Below are positions 11,401-22,949 of a stretch of DNA of 27,196 nucleotides, piece after piece. Source of the DNA: Saccoglossus kowalevskii (Eukaryota; Hemichordata; Enteropneusta; Harrimaniidae); assembly GCF_000003605.2 (NCBI RefSeq), contig NW_003145290.1, forward strand, positions 216,163 through 243,358, given 5' to 3'. The position numbers were made by a program, and so were the translations under genes. The notes under the pieces are model-generated. The model was given only the letters and a program-made list of their open reading frames with translations, did no database searches and was not told the origin of the DNA. Positions within the stretch are counted from its first letter, which is position 1. Each line of letters starts with the position of its first letter.

Positions 11401-14400
11401 TGACCGATACCCAATATTAGTTTTTAAGTATGTTGACCTTTTGCCTCTTTCAGTCGTGCAAAGTATACTGATTCAGTCATGGTTACGGATTTGCCTCGTT
11501 GAATACGAAGTATTTCGGAGTCCCTCCCAAGAATGTGCAATCATTAATTCAATAAGATCCCAATATATACCACAGTTCTTAATAAAAGTAGGGCAATGAT
11601 TGGGCTCGGCGAAAAATTAGTTACGATATACGACTTACTTATTTCTGGAGCAACTCTTGTACATTCACGTCTATTTCTGGCTAATTGATAACCAATATCA
11701 CATTCACAGTAATATGATCTATACGTATTAAAACATTTATGACTGCATCCACTAATTCCAGTTTCACACTCATTTAGTTCTGTGCTCAGAGCAAATACAA
11801 GAACAGAAAGTACAGAGTCACTATTAATCTTAAATACACCAAATGTTAAAGATCGTCCCTTTAATTTTACAGAACTCGTGCGCTGCAAGAAGTCAACATC
11901 CGCTAACGTTTGTTTTTTGTTGCGTTTCGGCGAAATTGTTACCAGTGTCAATATTCAGTTTAGAGACCTCAAGTTATTGGCCTCTGGTACAATAATTTTT
12001 ATCGGCAAAGTTGTTCAATAATCACAAATATGGTTGAACTATGCAACACAAATGATGAAATCTGAAAGTGAACTATGAAATTGGCTACACGCTTTAAATT
12101 TTGACCAACCACAAGATGAAATGTATTATAAACAAATCCTTGGCAGAAATGGACAAGAACTGGCGCATACTCCATATTTGAACTTAATCTTGTTTCAACT
12201 AAAGTTTCACTAATCGAGAGATTTTGAAAAAAATGCAACCAAAAACTTACCGATGCACGTGCGTTGGTTGCTATCCAAAGCAAATCCTACTGCACATGTA
12301 CAAGTATATGTACCATCAAAGTTTTTACATCCATACTCGCAAACCCCGTCAAGCGTTGCACATTCGTCAATGTCTAAAATGATTAGAGAGATTAGAAAAA
12401 TACTACAATAGTGTAGTGAGTTGATAATACACAGCATATGCATGTAGAAGATACATAATATTAAAGATCTTACCGTAGCACGTGCCATAGGCAAGGAAAT
12501 ATCCCCTTTCACAATCGCATTTACAGTTAAATAGATCAAACACAAGGTTTGAAGGACAGCTTTCAATTTCGCATAAATCTGTTCCATTTACCGCACCTGA
12601 ATATCAACAAGCACAACACAATGTTCCCTTATTTGCAACATTTGACATTGTTAAAAAACAAAGTTAGTACAACGGCATGTACGCGTTAAGGGAAAGTGCG
12701 ATTATCTTTTGTATTTGAATATATGCCGATTCATGATGCAACTTACCCCGCTGCGATGGAAACCATTCCCCATCAAACCAAGAACCATCTTCGTCGTGTC
12801 CTTCAGCGTCACAGTAATCCCCAACATAACCATAGTCGCACGAACAACTACAATATACCGGATCAACAGTTCCTCTATTGTGACAGTCAGTCTTGCACAC
12901 ACATTCTGGATCGCCGTCAGAATATTCATGACAGAAACCGTCTATTTGATATAACGGAAACGACAAAACAATTATTTATGGAACGCCAGTGAAATATTAC
13001 AAGTCAGAAACATGACCAATCCATGACCATTTTAGATGTACATAGTAGCATGTAATAATATCGAAAATAAAGTCGCAACTTACCACACAAACCATCATTA
13101 CACCAGGCGCTACCACTTATACATTGAGAGCATACTCCATCACTGCTCACACTGTAAGGCCGAATGGCATTATTCCTATATTCTCCTCTGTTATGATGAA
13201 ATAATTTGTAATAATCGAAAAATCAGAGCTGGATATATATTCGAATTCTGACTTGCACGTTACTTTGGGTACCGAGCGTTCTCACAATGCATCTGCGTCA
13301 ACGTGAACACCACAGAGGGAAAAATAAAGCTGTTGACTTTTCTATCTGTTGATCACCCAAAATCATATAATCAAGGCCACATGCAACTCTTAATGTAGGT
13401 TTCTTTACACTGTCTGTATTGCAAAATAGTCTAACGATATACAATTCGATAAATTAGCCGGAAAATAACATTAGCCGTCCTACAAAATCACTTTGACCAG
13501 GTAAATAAGTGAAACAATTGTGTGTCCAATATATTATAAAACTAATTACCCTGCCCTTAAAATATTTTGAAAAATTCCAACCGGCCTAGACAAAGTTTCT
13601 AATTCGTCACAAAATGAGAACCCCACATCTTTTGTTCGATCACTATATACAACATTCACCCGCGTACAATACAATAGTACATTTTAATAAAAATGGCTGT
13701 TCCAAGAAAGAATGTTGCTATTAACTTACACATTTTCGAAATTACATTTCCAGTACACAACATTCTCAACAACAGTTTCTTTGAATGTATCCTGTAGTTT
13801 ACTGCAATACTGTTGTGCACAGCCAACAGAGAACATAGAATACCACGTCACCTGAAAAACAATCCTAGGTAGTCAGGAAGAACAGCTCTAACAAAAGATA
13901 GTGCAATCTGCTCTTATAAATAACTTCACCCGCATGCTTGCGCAATTACAGCCCTTAATACTCTTAATGACCCCCGCCTCCAGAGAAAATAGAATAGTGG
14001 GTTTAACTCATCTGTGGTAGGATTCAAAATGACAGCCGAGTATTGGACTGTGTTTAGTGTGAAATCGCCCAGTTATATTTGTAAATGCTGCCGTTATATA
14101 TAATTACATGTCGAGTTTCCAATACAATATAGATGGGAATAAAATTAAGGATATGAAAAGTTAAAACAAACGATAACACGCTAAAAACGCAAAAGCTCAT
14201 GGGTAGACTTTGTAAACAATGACGCGCGCTAAGGGCTTCTGATGCATGCGCAGACACCCACGCTTTAAGGCTTAATATTCAACCATCAATATTATTTCGG
14301 TCATTTGCTTAGCTTTATATCATTTAAAACTAAACCATCTTTTAGTAGAGCAGGAAGTACATTATTCTGTGAAATTGTTAATGCAATGAAAACCAACTTG

Positions 14401-16169
14401 CACATTGATATTTTTTATGTAGTTCACCAATTATAGCTGCCAACCGCCCTCATCGACGTTAACTACATCAAGATTGGCTTTTTTAATTATCATTTTTACA
14501 CGACTTTGGGTTGTTTCGTTAGAAATATTGTACAACTATTTCATCATTTTGTTATAAACTGAAAAATAGGCAGCATGCTCAATTTTAATGCAATTTTGCC
14601 ATCATTTATTTTTCCGAGGGACTCTTAAAGATGATCAGCACTTAGCATTTCAGGTGAACAAAATATAATATACCCACCATTCTGTAGAGTTTACAGTAAA
14701 ATGAATGAACTGAGCAGTACATGGTAGTGTAGTCGTAAAATCTGCCGAGATTAAAGAGCCCTTCTATGATCTCAGGTGTTCGTAATTCAGTAGAATGGTA
14801 GCCATAATACGGTGTCACCACTAAAGACCGCTCGCTTATCCAAGATGGTTGCGAATTTGCATATAGACAGGTATTCACACTTTCCTGGGCAGCATCCGAT
14901 AATTCGGTATTCCAAAACTACGGGAAACGAAACGACAGTTTGATACAAGAAACGTCTCAGCCACCATGTCCGTACTGCAGTATTTTATAATATTTGAGAC
15001 AGTGTGACAGTAGTACCAGTGCGTTCTGGAATACCGTCGATGCGTATTGTAATACAATGCTTTAACTGCAAAACGAGTCGAAATTAAAACCTGTAGTTAT
15101 TACAAAACGTGAAAATACTGCAGTACACATTCCCATAAACTACACAATCACGACAAAATACCTTGGTACTTTACATGGATTATTAAATTTGTGTCAAGTC
15201 ATGGCGATTTGCATGGACTTCAATTGAAGACCAGTGTACACATGTGTTACCTGGCTTTATGAACAAGTGTAGCAATGGTCAGCCGATAGTAAATTTCTAT
15301 GGACTCTGCGACACGCAATGGCACTACACATTACCCACGATTCACCATCATTTGACACACTGCTAAGGCTTTGGCATAATATATTGGGTCCAATTAAATC
15401 CCTACGTTGTACGTTTCACTAGTTTTTTTCAAAGGCGCGTTTTACGATGTGACCAGGTTGACAAATTTAGCTCAAAGTCTTGGACAATTTATGGAGATGT
15501 TAACAATATTTAGGGAATGTTATCACGAACACGAGTATTTCTCCTTGTCACATGACGGCCTACTTTCATATTATTACATTTTCTCTTATTCAAATATACA
15601 ACAGGTGCTAGCAATTTTCTAAACGCTTTATGGTTGATAACTAAATGATATTGCTCAGATAAATCAATACTACGAGCAAAGCATCACATTCAGAAAATAA
15701 GAATATGTATACGAATGTACGTTCGCAGATGCGTGAAATCCACAGTTCTACCAGTTAGTAGAAATCACTTATATTTGATCAGCAATATTTAGAAAGCAAA
15801 ACTGTTTAGAAATGTGTTTCATCTCATCGGAGCTAATTAATCTTCCAATGACCCATTAAGACGTTGATTTTGTTATAGAGCACGTGATAATACTAATTTA
15901 CTCACCACAAAGTTCATGTTACTCGGGGCTGGGGAAACCTTCCTTCTGCCAAAGTTCATTTTCTCTTCAATGACGAGAGCGTCTTGTTCAGTTAGAGTTG
16001 ATGGAAGAATTTGTGGTTCGGACAGTGGGTCTCCTAGGGAGCTGCTGTTTGGAATATGCAAGGAAAGTTTGGGGTCACCCAATGCATTACTGACCGAGGT
16101 GCCACGTTGGATTGCGGCAAATAAAAATATGAAAAAAACTAATATTCCATGGCAAGTCATATCAAACAT
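8332..16169 (-). CDS. Secreted mosaic protein: signal peptide, CAP domain, EGF-like array, ShKT modules (15 exons recognised)
   Basis: This is the gene-level entry; its exons follow separately. Joining 15 minus-strand exons (16169-15906, 14917-14678, 13851-13730, 13187-13084, 12941-12747, 12596-12474, 12373-12251, 11779-11639, 10991-10857, 10746-10618, 10114-10016, 9914-9816, 9731-9603, 9466-9374, 8436-8332) keeps one open frame of 2101 nt, at least 700 residues. Intron phases run 0, 0, 2, then 1 throughout. The order is signal peptide, CAP/SCP domain (about residues 55-240), EGF-like modules, a ShKT-like module, EGF-like modules and a ShKT module. No catalytic role is implied; such proteins are normally secreted and act in adhesion, matrix or recognition. 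CAP followed by C-x3-C type EGF repeats recalls vertebrate CLEC18, which adds a C-type lectin domain. The 3' end is unresolved: exon 15 ends in a good donor, so the gene may continue below 8332. Exon structure is read directly; the CLEC18 comparison is from family knowledge. Confidence 0.88.
8922..9133. mobile_element. Palindromic MITE-like element with repeated core
   Basis: The element begins TACTGTAAA (8922-8930) and ends TTTACAGTA (9125-9133), its reverse complement. The similarity extends inward: about 40 bases at each end share the pattern TACTGTAAA-(spacer)-CACTGGGTTT-AATTT. TA at both edges fits a TA target. Three direct copies of an ATTCAxTGGGTTTTAAATT unit lie at about 8941, 8982 and 9048, and an inverted one at 9093-9114. 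It lies in the intron between exons 14 and 15. Confidence 0.6.
9374..9466 (-). CDS. Exon 14: EGF-like module
   Basis: Encodes residues 635-665. ECSIDCLNGGTLDKNRC followed by CECPVGWHGMAC gives a compact six-cysteine EGF of the same subtype as exons 5 and 11. Acceptor gttag, donor GTAAGT, phase 1 at both ends. Confidence 0.85.
9603..9731 (-). CDS. Exon 13: EGF-like module with an insertion
   Basis: Encodes residues 592-634. CFDFPVCRNGGMLNK opens a C-x5-C-x-N-G-G EGF. A stretch rich in Asp/Ile (about 14 residues) is inserted before CMCYCQYPWRGRTC. Without it, the module resembles exons 11 and 14. Donor GTATGT, phase 1 at both ends. Confidence 0.78.
9816..9914 (-). CDS. Exon 12: ShKT-like module with five cysteines
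   Basis: Encodes residues 559-591. The cysteine pattern is C-x6-C-x15-C-x3-C-x2-C. The spacing of the first two and the final C-x3-C-x2-C match ShKT domains, but the usual third cysteine is missing. The next exon begins G-C, so a partner could come from there. Acceptor cacag, donor GTAAGT, phase 1 at both ends. Confidence 0.7.
10016..10114 (-). CDS. Exon 11: short EGF-like module followed by a GC donor
   Basis: Encodes residues 526-558. CSMGSHCNGNGVLDKTTC followed by CHCSSGYDGTTC is the C-x-C-x-C, G-Y-x-G-x-x-C type, close to exons 5 and 14. The exon must end in phase 1 after GAT-G, and the following bases are GCAAGT, so the intron has a GC donor. Without splicing, the frame stops within three codons. 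Confidence 0.82.
10618..10746 (-). CDS. Exon 10: calcium-binding EGF module
   Basis: Encodes residues 483-525. DLDEC opens a complete cbEGF; CVNLNGSYSC carries the C-x-[DN]-x4-[FY]-x-C core, followed by CPNGQIL and HTCEAD. A long T-tract and gcag acceptor precede it. The donor is GTAGTA, weaker than its neighbours but in phase 1. Confidence 0.86.
10857..10991 (-). CDS. Exon 9: EGF-like module
   Basis: Encodes residues 438-482. SPCDGIANGGCEQVC followed by TCACRDGFEL and TTC gives a six-cysteine EGF with the N-G-G-C-x-x-x-C form found in LDL-receptor-type and fibrillin-type modules. There is no D-x-D-E-C calcium signature. Acceptor ttaag, donor GTAAGC, phase 1 at both ends. Confidence 0.83.
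   Translation of the reverse strand, partial: RREARLVRVMALPMVDVNKCARLMTTSRVHVEMVLNWLVIKLLV
11639..11779 (-). CDS. Exon 8: cbEGF-like module
   Basis: Encodes residues 391-437. ELNEC opens the module, with Glu replacing the usual first Asp/Asn of the calcium site; CFNTYRSYYC keeps the C-x-[DN]-x4-[FY]-x-C core, and the module closes with RRECT. A short RVAPEI tail leads to the GTAAGT donor. Phase 1 at both ends. Confidence 0.83.
12251..12373 (-). CDS. Exon 7: calcium-binding EGF module
   Basis: Encodes residues 350-390 as one complete cbEGF. DIDEC gives the D-x-D-E-C calcium site, and CKNFDGTYTC matches C-x-[DN]-x4-[FY]-x-C, the Asn/Asp position that can be beta-hydroxylated. Six cysteines are present, ending RTC. 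Acceptor tttag, donor GTAAGT, phase 1 at both ends. Confidence 0.87.
12474..12596 (-). CDS. Exon 6: atypical EGF-like module
   Basis: Encodes 41 residues (309-349) with six cysteines, running from DLCEIESC through CKCDCERGYF to GTCY. The spacing is EGF-like, with a C-x-C-x-C and G-Y-F core, but there is no calcium-binding consensus at the start. Donor GTAAGA, phase 1 at both ends. Confidence 0.72.
12747..12941 (-). CDS. Exon 5: EGF-like module plus acidic linker
   Basis: Encodes residues 244-308. After a DGFCHEYSDGDPEC lead there is an EGF module of the C-x3-C-x(N)-x-G form: CVCKTDCHNRGTVDPVYC followed by CSCDYGYVGDYC. The second half is an acidic, tryptophan-containing linker (AEGHDEDGSWFDGEWFPSQR) with no cysteine. 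Acceptor atag, donor GTAAGT, phase 1 at both ends. Confidence 0.82.
13084..13187 (-). CDS. Exon 4: CAP2 motif and hinge
   Basis: One base completes the Val codon from exon 3, then GEYRNNAIRPYSV follows, giving the CAP2 pattern N-x-x-x-G-x-Y-x-x-x-x-x-x-PY. It continues into GVCSQC and ends NDGLC, which is the cysteine hinge seen at the end of CAP domains (Y-x-x-G-x-x-C-S-x-C ... G-L-C). It ends in phase 1 at GTAAGT, and every later intron of the gene is also phase 1. Confidence 0.83.
13730..13851 (-). CDS. Exon 3: CAP1 motif with conserved GCA-C
   Basis: Encodes residues 169-208 plus two bases. It starts VTWYSMFSVGCAQQYC, matching the CAP1 signature (family form H-Y-T-Q-x-V-W followed by V-G-C-A and a second Cys), with the W-to-VGC spacing kept. 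It ends YWKCNFENV, the start of the CAP2 motif (family C-N-Y-x-P-x-G-N). The donor is GTAAGT in phase 2. Confidence 0.83.
14678..14917 (-). CDS. Exon 2: central CAP domain helices
   Basis: Encodes residues 89-168, phase 0 at both ends, acceptor cccgtag and donor GTGGGT. It begins FWNTELSDAAQESVNTC, the CAP 'W-x-x-x-L-x-x-x-A-Q-x-x-x-x-x-C' helix, directly continuing NMNFV of exon 1. The segment ends with a C-x6-C pair and KLYRM, which aligns with the start of the CAP1 motif. The histidine that normally follows the helix cysteine is absent (Asn in its place), and the Glu expected near the LFNLGRFYDY segment is also not present. Confidence 0.8.
15906..16169 (-). CDS. Exon 1: signal peptide and start of CAP domain
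   Basis: Encodes 88 residues and ends in phase 0 at a GTGAGT donor. Residues 8-20 (GILVFFIFLFAAI) are a hydrophobic signal-peptide core. A Ser/Pro-rich spacer follows, then the CAP helix-1 signature ending RRKVSPAPSNMNFV, which corresponds to the family's R-x-x-V-x-P-x-A-x-N-M motif. A second in-frame ATG at residue 4 (position 16160) has a purine at -3, whereas the first has T, so either could start the protein; both keep the signal peptide. Confidence 0.85.
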
Positions 16170-19100
16170 AGATACAGAAAATGAGTTGTGATATAAACGG
16201 AAATAGAAATCCTGTAGTAATGAAATAATAGAGAATAGGTGGTAAACTAATCAAATAATAAGGATAACGAAAATAAAACGAACGCCGCCGCTCCCAACAC
16301 CACGCTAGCACTATGGATGATCTGCAGTGAAATGAAAGACCGTGGAACCTTTTAGAAGTATGCGTACTTGATTTACATATCAATACTATTTGCGTATTTA
16401 GTTAACATCTGCATGGTGGCGATCGGAGTCAGGTATGACATGGTACGATTTACGTATTTAAACAAAGTGGCAGTGACGAGTTTCATTATGGATGTTGTAA
16501 GGCAACAATGGATGGATGCAAAGATTAATTCTCAATTATCTTCCATCGACTAGTTTACGCAGCATGTAATCAACGTTTATCGGTGTGCTGTATTAAATGC
16601 ATACCAATATTTAAACAAATAGTCTCGTCAGGTTTCGCAATGGATTGGAAGTTAAGTCGGATATCAACAGTGGATATTGCCTGAAAAATTCAATTCCTAC
16701 AGTTTCTATATACTATTACTTGAATAAAATTGCATATTTATTGTCATTGCCTCCGTTTTGCAACAGTGTTATAGGCAGAGATTACTATACTCGACTGGGT
16801 TACCATTAATAATTCACTTGAAAAAATGAAGCTGTGCACATGTGTACCGCTGAGAACAATACTCTAGTTTAGTCGAAACATGTATGCAAGGCAGGCATTG
16901 ATACATCGAAAAAGAACTGGCAACCAAAAAGCTGCTCTCTAATTGGTCTGATTGTCAGTTGTATGGGCTGGGTAGCCAATCAGTTGGAGGTTGGCTTAGT
17001 GTTGCCAATAACTTGGAAATTAAATCGTGTAATATTATGCAGCTGCACATTTGAAAGAATGCCGCTCGACTTTAATAGTCTTCTGATTCTCTAAGTGAAT
17101 ATAAATTATAATTTTAAAATCTCCATTGTTCAATGTGAATACAATAAATAAATGGGCATTGGTAACACGATAAAATACGGGGAAATAAAAACAAATAAAC
17201 GGTGCCATTACTTTGACATTTAAAAGAAAAAAAATATGCAAATGAAGGATCTCCAATCTGACATAATGACACGCTCAACTGACAATTAAATGACATACAT
17301 ATTCATATAAAGCTGTAACACAAATGGAAAACAATCGTCTGACGACCTTGAAAGTGTAATGAATATAGACGTGTGTTATTCCATTACACATATGTATTCC
17401 AAATTAAACGTACATTTCATTAAATAAAATAGTTAGTGTAATTGATAAATCATTTTTTGTAAATATCTTTCCGTTCAATCAATTAGGCATTTCCCAATTG
17501 GCATAACAAGCAACTGAAGTCAACCTGTCCCGTTGCTTGGATGATTTGTTTGATTGAGACAGTGACTAGCTATGTATGATTGATAATTACGCGGCAAAAT
17601 TACTTTTGAGGGAGACTTTTTCTCAGTATTATGAGCAGTCGAACTTTTTAAAAATTGATTCACCAGCTTATAAAACGACACCTCATGACGCTGAATAATT
17701 TACATCTGCATAAACGTGTTGTTCTAGGTCAACCGTTACCTAAGGCACGTATGGCAGAATGTAATTGTCCCGTGATTCCCATATATGGCATTCAATGTTT
17801 ATTTTCTGACGTCTTTGATCACAATGACCCGAATCAATATTTATTTTTAATAAACACAATGTATACTCATAGCCATCCAACAATTTAATAATTCCTTCTC
17901 AAATATGTTATTACAATTCCATTACTTCGACGCACGTTTTTTGAATAACATGCAATTCTGATTAAACTAGATTATGTATAACTTACAATACGACATAATT
18001 CGGGAAAATGTATTTCTTTTTTTCAATGTTTCAATCAATATTTTTTTATAGAGATAAAGGAATTCATATAGCATTGTAGAAAGGCAAAATTAAATTTTAC
18101 ACATATATAATCGATGATGCTGCTACAGTTGTTACATGTAGTACAATCAAATTAAATAAATCTTGATATGCACTCAGTCTGCAATGTGTTCATCACAAAA
18201 AATAAACACATTTGTGTAGTTTTATTGACTCGGAAGTAGGTCGCAGTGAATCGATGTCCGAGACTGGTCAAACGATGAGATAAGATGTGTTTTATTTAGA
18301 AAGTGGCATTTTAATCTCAAATTACTTTTGTTTACGTAATACACGCGTTGTTGTTTCGGTTCAAGCTTTGATTCTTCGTGTATTATTTGTTTTCCGTAAT
18401 TGTACATTATATTGCACATGCAAATGACAATATAAATAAAATACTGAAAGAATAGCGAAAGAAATTAAAGTATCAACGTTATCCGTCTTTGTGTAATATA
18501 CAATTACTACGTGACTCCACTTTGTACAATACTTTTAAAATCTTTCTTGAGTGTAATAATTCAAAACCAGTGTTTTCTATTTCCCATTTATATAAATTGA
18601 GAATTTTGGACAATTTAATGGATAATATAGAATAGTTAAAATAAATTCGTATGAAATGTATGTTTTATCACTTGTCCTTTCTACCTAGTTTCATGTGTCA
18701 ATTAATTTATATGAATCCATTCATTCATTGTCAAATTACGGTTTTGTTTTAACTAACATTCTGAATAAAAAAATCGGTTCACGGTTGTGTGTTTGATGTC
18801 AAGACAGTACTACTTCGGGGAAACCTATGTGGAAACAGTTTCGTTACAAATTCCTGACACCCATGAACATTCAAATGCATTCAAATGGGCTTCAATGTCA
18901 ATGTCCCATTTAATTCGCTTTAGTTATTCACCCCTGGCACGCCGTTCACGGTTTTTTTGTTTCCACTCTACATACAATTCGGAATAATAAATTAGAATAA
19001 ATGTTTTTGGGATTTCTAATATAAAACAACACAAGCATTCCCTTTTACAATTACTGTCTCAATAGGTGTCCTGCATTCCACACATGCTGTTAGCATTCAT

Positions 19101-19721
19101 TTGCTCCAATCAGGTATAATGGTTATATTTATTATATATTCGTCACATGATCAAATTAATCCAGCTACCTCATTTGTAACTTTCTGTCTTATCACGCTTT
19201 ATTGAGAAGCTAAGAAATGTCACAGGCCATCTGAATTCTCTTGATTCATATTTTGTATACTGTTATTTTTCGTAATAATACATACAAGAAGGCCGAGAAG
19301 GGCATTCTAAACGGAGATTTCGATACTGCTAAAAATACTATCAATGCAATAACTCAATACCAAATGTAATTGTTATCAACGCCTCATTATTCGAAATAAG
19401 CAAGTACATATTTTGTAGTTCCTTTGTTTCATTATATTTTATTCGATCTTCGTTAATTATAATGTTTTTAGTAATCGTAATTTGTAGTTAAGAGGATAAA
19501 CCTTTTCCTGAATCTGTTTCTTTATAATTTACCATTTTCCGCTTTCCATTTTGAAGCTGCGTAGTTATTTCAACTGATAATTTTCATTGAATAAAAGCAC
19601 TATCTCGTATCTCGTCCTGTGTTAGTTCGCCAGACAAAACTAGATATGCATTATTTGAATAAAAAAGATATACTTGTCAAATACCTATTTGAGATTAAAG
19701 GCTATACAAATTTATCTCGAC

Positions 19722-19735
19722 AGATGACGTCATCT
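19722..19735. promoter_or_regulatory. CRE-type palindrome
   Basis: AGATGACGTCATCT is a perfect 14-bp palindrome centred on the full cAMP-response element TGACGTCA, the binding site of CREB/ATF dimers. It lies in the non-coding interval upstream of the receptor exon. Confidence 0.4.
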
Positions 19736-21329
19736 AATTCAAATCCAATCGTGCAGTAGCAGTTGCGATTTATGTAACTATACTACTTATTTCCTATACA
19801 ACTTCAACTATTGTCAGCGGTTCGCAAACACAACTTTACATATGTTGTATTTGATGTAGAATAAATAAAACAAAAAATGCACAATGTTCCAATTTACCGT
19901 GAAATTGGCAATGGTTAATTTGGTATATCAATATATTATACATTTTAGCAGCGTATGAACGAATGAGGATAGAATAGAAATGTATTTTCGAATACTAAAA
20001 AATAAACTCGCTCTGTGAGCTTTGAGTTGGCAGAATTGTTTGCATCCAGGGCTCATACGGATCACACAATTAATTATAATGCCAACATACTAAATTTATC
20101 ACGGCGAGAAACATACTACTAAACTATATCTGAATACTAATATTATGAAACCGTTATTAAATTACACGTCTGTCTTAAAGTCAATAATACCTGCTTTACA
20201 ATGTACAGTCCACAATTAAACGATATTTTGTAGTTTAATTTAAAAAAAGAAATTACTTTCTAATAAGGCATTTAAAGAAAGAAAACGCCGCACCCAATTC
20301 CATGTGATGAAATTCAATTTGATTCAACCTCGAGGTTCATAAACTGCACTATAACATAAACACTGACATGCTAGGTTATCATACACACAAATTCACACAC
20401 TTTTATCAACGTATATTTGATGTAGTACGATATTACTATATTATTAATGCTCACGTTATAATGATAATGGCTGTAATAGAAGTAATACTAGTGTTGGTAG
20501 TTTGTATGTCTGCATAACTGTAATGACATGTCTCCAATCGAGCCATAAAATACATATACTCAGTCGAAGTCTGGAGCATACGCATATTAGTTGTATTATT
20601 TGAAACATTTCGTTGGAAGCTCGTTTACATTTTACTTGACTTGAACAAAATAAAATTTAAAAGTCACAATATACTGGAGGTATAGTTAAAGTGACCTCCA
20701 TGATGTGAATGTAATACGTAAAACGATAGTTGTTTCCAACGAGTCTGTATATCAGAGAGATGAAATGGATTCCGAATAACAATTGTTCAAATCTTGATTA
20801 CACTTTTATTCGGCGGCTCAAATGAACTTTTATTATTATAACACTTAGGCATACACAATAAAGCAATTTCCTATGATAAATAGAAAATAATGATATGGAA
20901 ATTAAAATTTCTAATTACATCCGTAGATAGAAGGTTGACAGTTTAATAATCGTCGGTGATATTACAACCAGTCTGACTCTGATATCCTCGCTCGAATACA
21001 CTAAATTTAATCTCCCTATCGTAAACAGATAAACTAAACAAACGTACCGGCGTACGTGTGTATATATTATTCACGTCATGTTGTTAGTAGGCGATAAAAT
21101 GGACGCTTTATTGTATCATTGAATACCCCCGCCAGCGCTGTTACCATCATTCCCAATTAATGTGCACAGCAGTCCGGCCTATTTATGATAACATTCGCGC
21201 ATTATAACTAATCAATGCTGATAATTGTCCACGCTATGAGTGAAATTTCATTATAATATAATCTGTCGCACACTGAGCTATAGAATCATGTCAAACTCGG
21301 CATATCTGTGGCGTGTAATCTCTCTGATT

Positions 21330-21437
21330 GGTGTTTACATAAAGTGAGTGAGTGGTACTGTAACAGTTTCTCCGGGTCTCAACTTCAGACGGTGATATAT
21401 TCGTATTCTTGTGGCAGCAGTGTATATATGCAAATAG
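21330..21437 (+). other. Possible non-coding first exon with strong donor
   Basis: A CCAAT-type box in reverse (gattggt, near 21327) is followed by about 100 bases of less AT-rich sequence ending in AAATAG|GTAAGTAG at 21437. It could be an untranslated first exon spliced to 25952. No transcript evidence is visible, and isolated strong donors occur by chance. Confidence 0.2.
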
Positions 21438-22949
21438 GTAAGTAGCATTATCTCTATATTTAGTAACAGTATTTCCATATAAATCACCAATTGTGTCAAA
21501 ACATTATGAGTGAGTTTTAAATATAGTTTTTGTGGTTATATTCTCAACTATATAGTGTAGCTTTAAGTTTTTCAATATATACATAGAATACTCATATAAT
21601 TAGTAACAAAATTCAACAAATTGAATGGCATATTATCAAAGATGATTTGGCTACCGACAACAAAGTAATTACAATCTGATACGCGTCATGCTGGCACATT
21701 CACTATTGTGGCATAGTGATCATTCGTAGGATTTTGCACGCGGCCCAGTTTTTAAATATTACTACGCATTCTGAAAAAAGTCCGGCTTGCAACATCCCAG
21801 CTATTGGAAACACATATAATGTATGGCGTATCATATTGTGTCCACATAGCTAGCTAGGTAAACATTTAGCAGATGAGAATGACAATTGCAAACATGAAAG
21901 GCTAGTCTCTACATAACAAGTATAACGCTATATAACGCTGTGTTTGATAGCGATTGTAAATGGCGAGCCATATGGGGAATAGGTAACATCAGAGAAACCA
22001 ACAAGTCAACATTATTAAGATTATGCAATGGTCTTCCTAAATAATTTTCTATTTATGTTTATTATTATTCGTTTAAATTCTCCTACATTTCTATCAATCA
22101 AATTTAGTAAAAATACTATGAAAGAATGAAAAACGAGATATCACATATTGTATAGAGAACATAACATTGTACAGCAATGAATCACTTATATATATTGCTC
22201 TCACAGGAACACTGCGGATATAACAAAAATAACAGAAATAGTTACTCATAATAACAAAATAAGTTGACCAGAGACACTCACTTGTTCTCGTAATATCAAA
22301 ACGTTATTGCAAAAATGGGGAAAATGTTTTCAATTACTCGAAAATTGAATTATTTATCCATTATTGGTTATCCATTACTGTGTCATATTTTATTTTCCGT
22401 GCCTACAGTCAACAGTAGAAAAAATACACAATGTATTTTGTATTATTATGCCTGTATAGATTCAACATAAGTTAAAATTACTATTATTAGTCCAAAAAGC
22501 ACTAATCTGTGACCCGACCCTAACTGCTCTATAGTATTTTCTTTATGCCACTTTGGTCACATGTTCAATCGCTACTCTTATTTCTGTTGACTCATTGTAT
22601 ATATGCGATTTTGATCACCCTTGTTTTTATATGCATGAACATCCGGGTCGTTTTTCCGATCTGGCTATTAGTCTAATGTTCAAGTAGTTACATATACACT
22701 TGCACTAACCATGGGCCTCGGATATTAACTAAAACAATACGGTTTAATCCGGTGATTAACTCTCAGTAAGCCCTCGAGTTTCCAATATATAATTATAGAC
22801 TGTTATAGACTGGTACTAAATGGTGAATGTTTTCAAACATTTTAAACACATGAACAGCGCTGATATATAAATACATTCTTCAATTATTTATAACTAATTT
22901 ACCCTTGTACACCATTCTTTTAAATTGCACATTTTAGTGATAAAGCGCT

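Noticed and set aside
11327-11599. Plus-strand 90-codon ORF
   Set aside because: It lies wholly inside the intron between exons 8 and 9 of the opposite-strand gene and has no recognisable domain or splice context.
12696-12992. Overlapping plus-strand ORFs opposite exon 5
   Set aside because: They are antisense shadows of a well-supported EGF exon.
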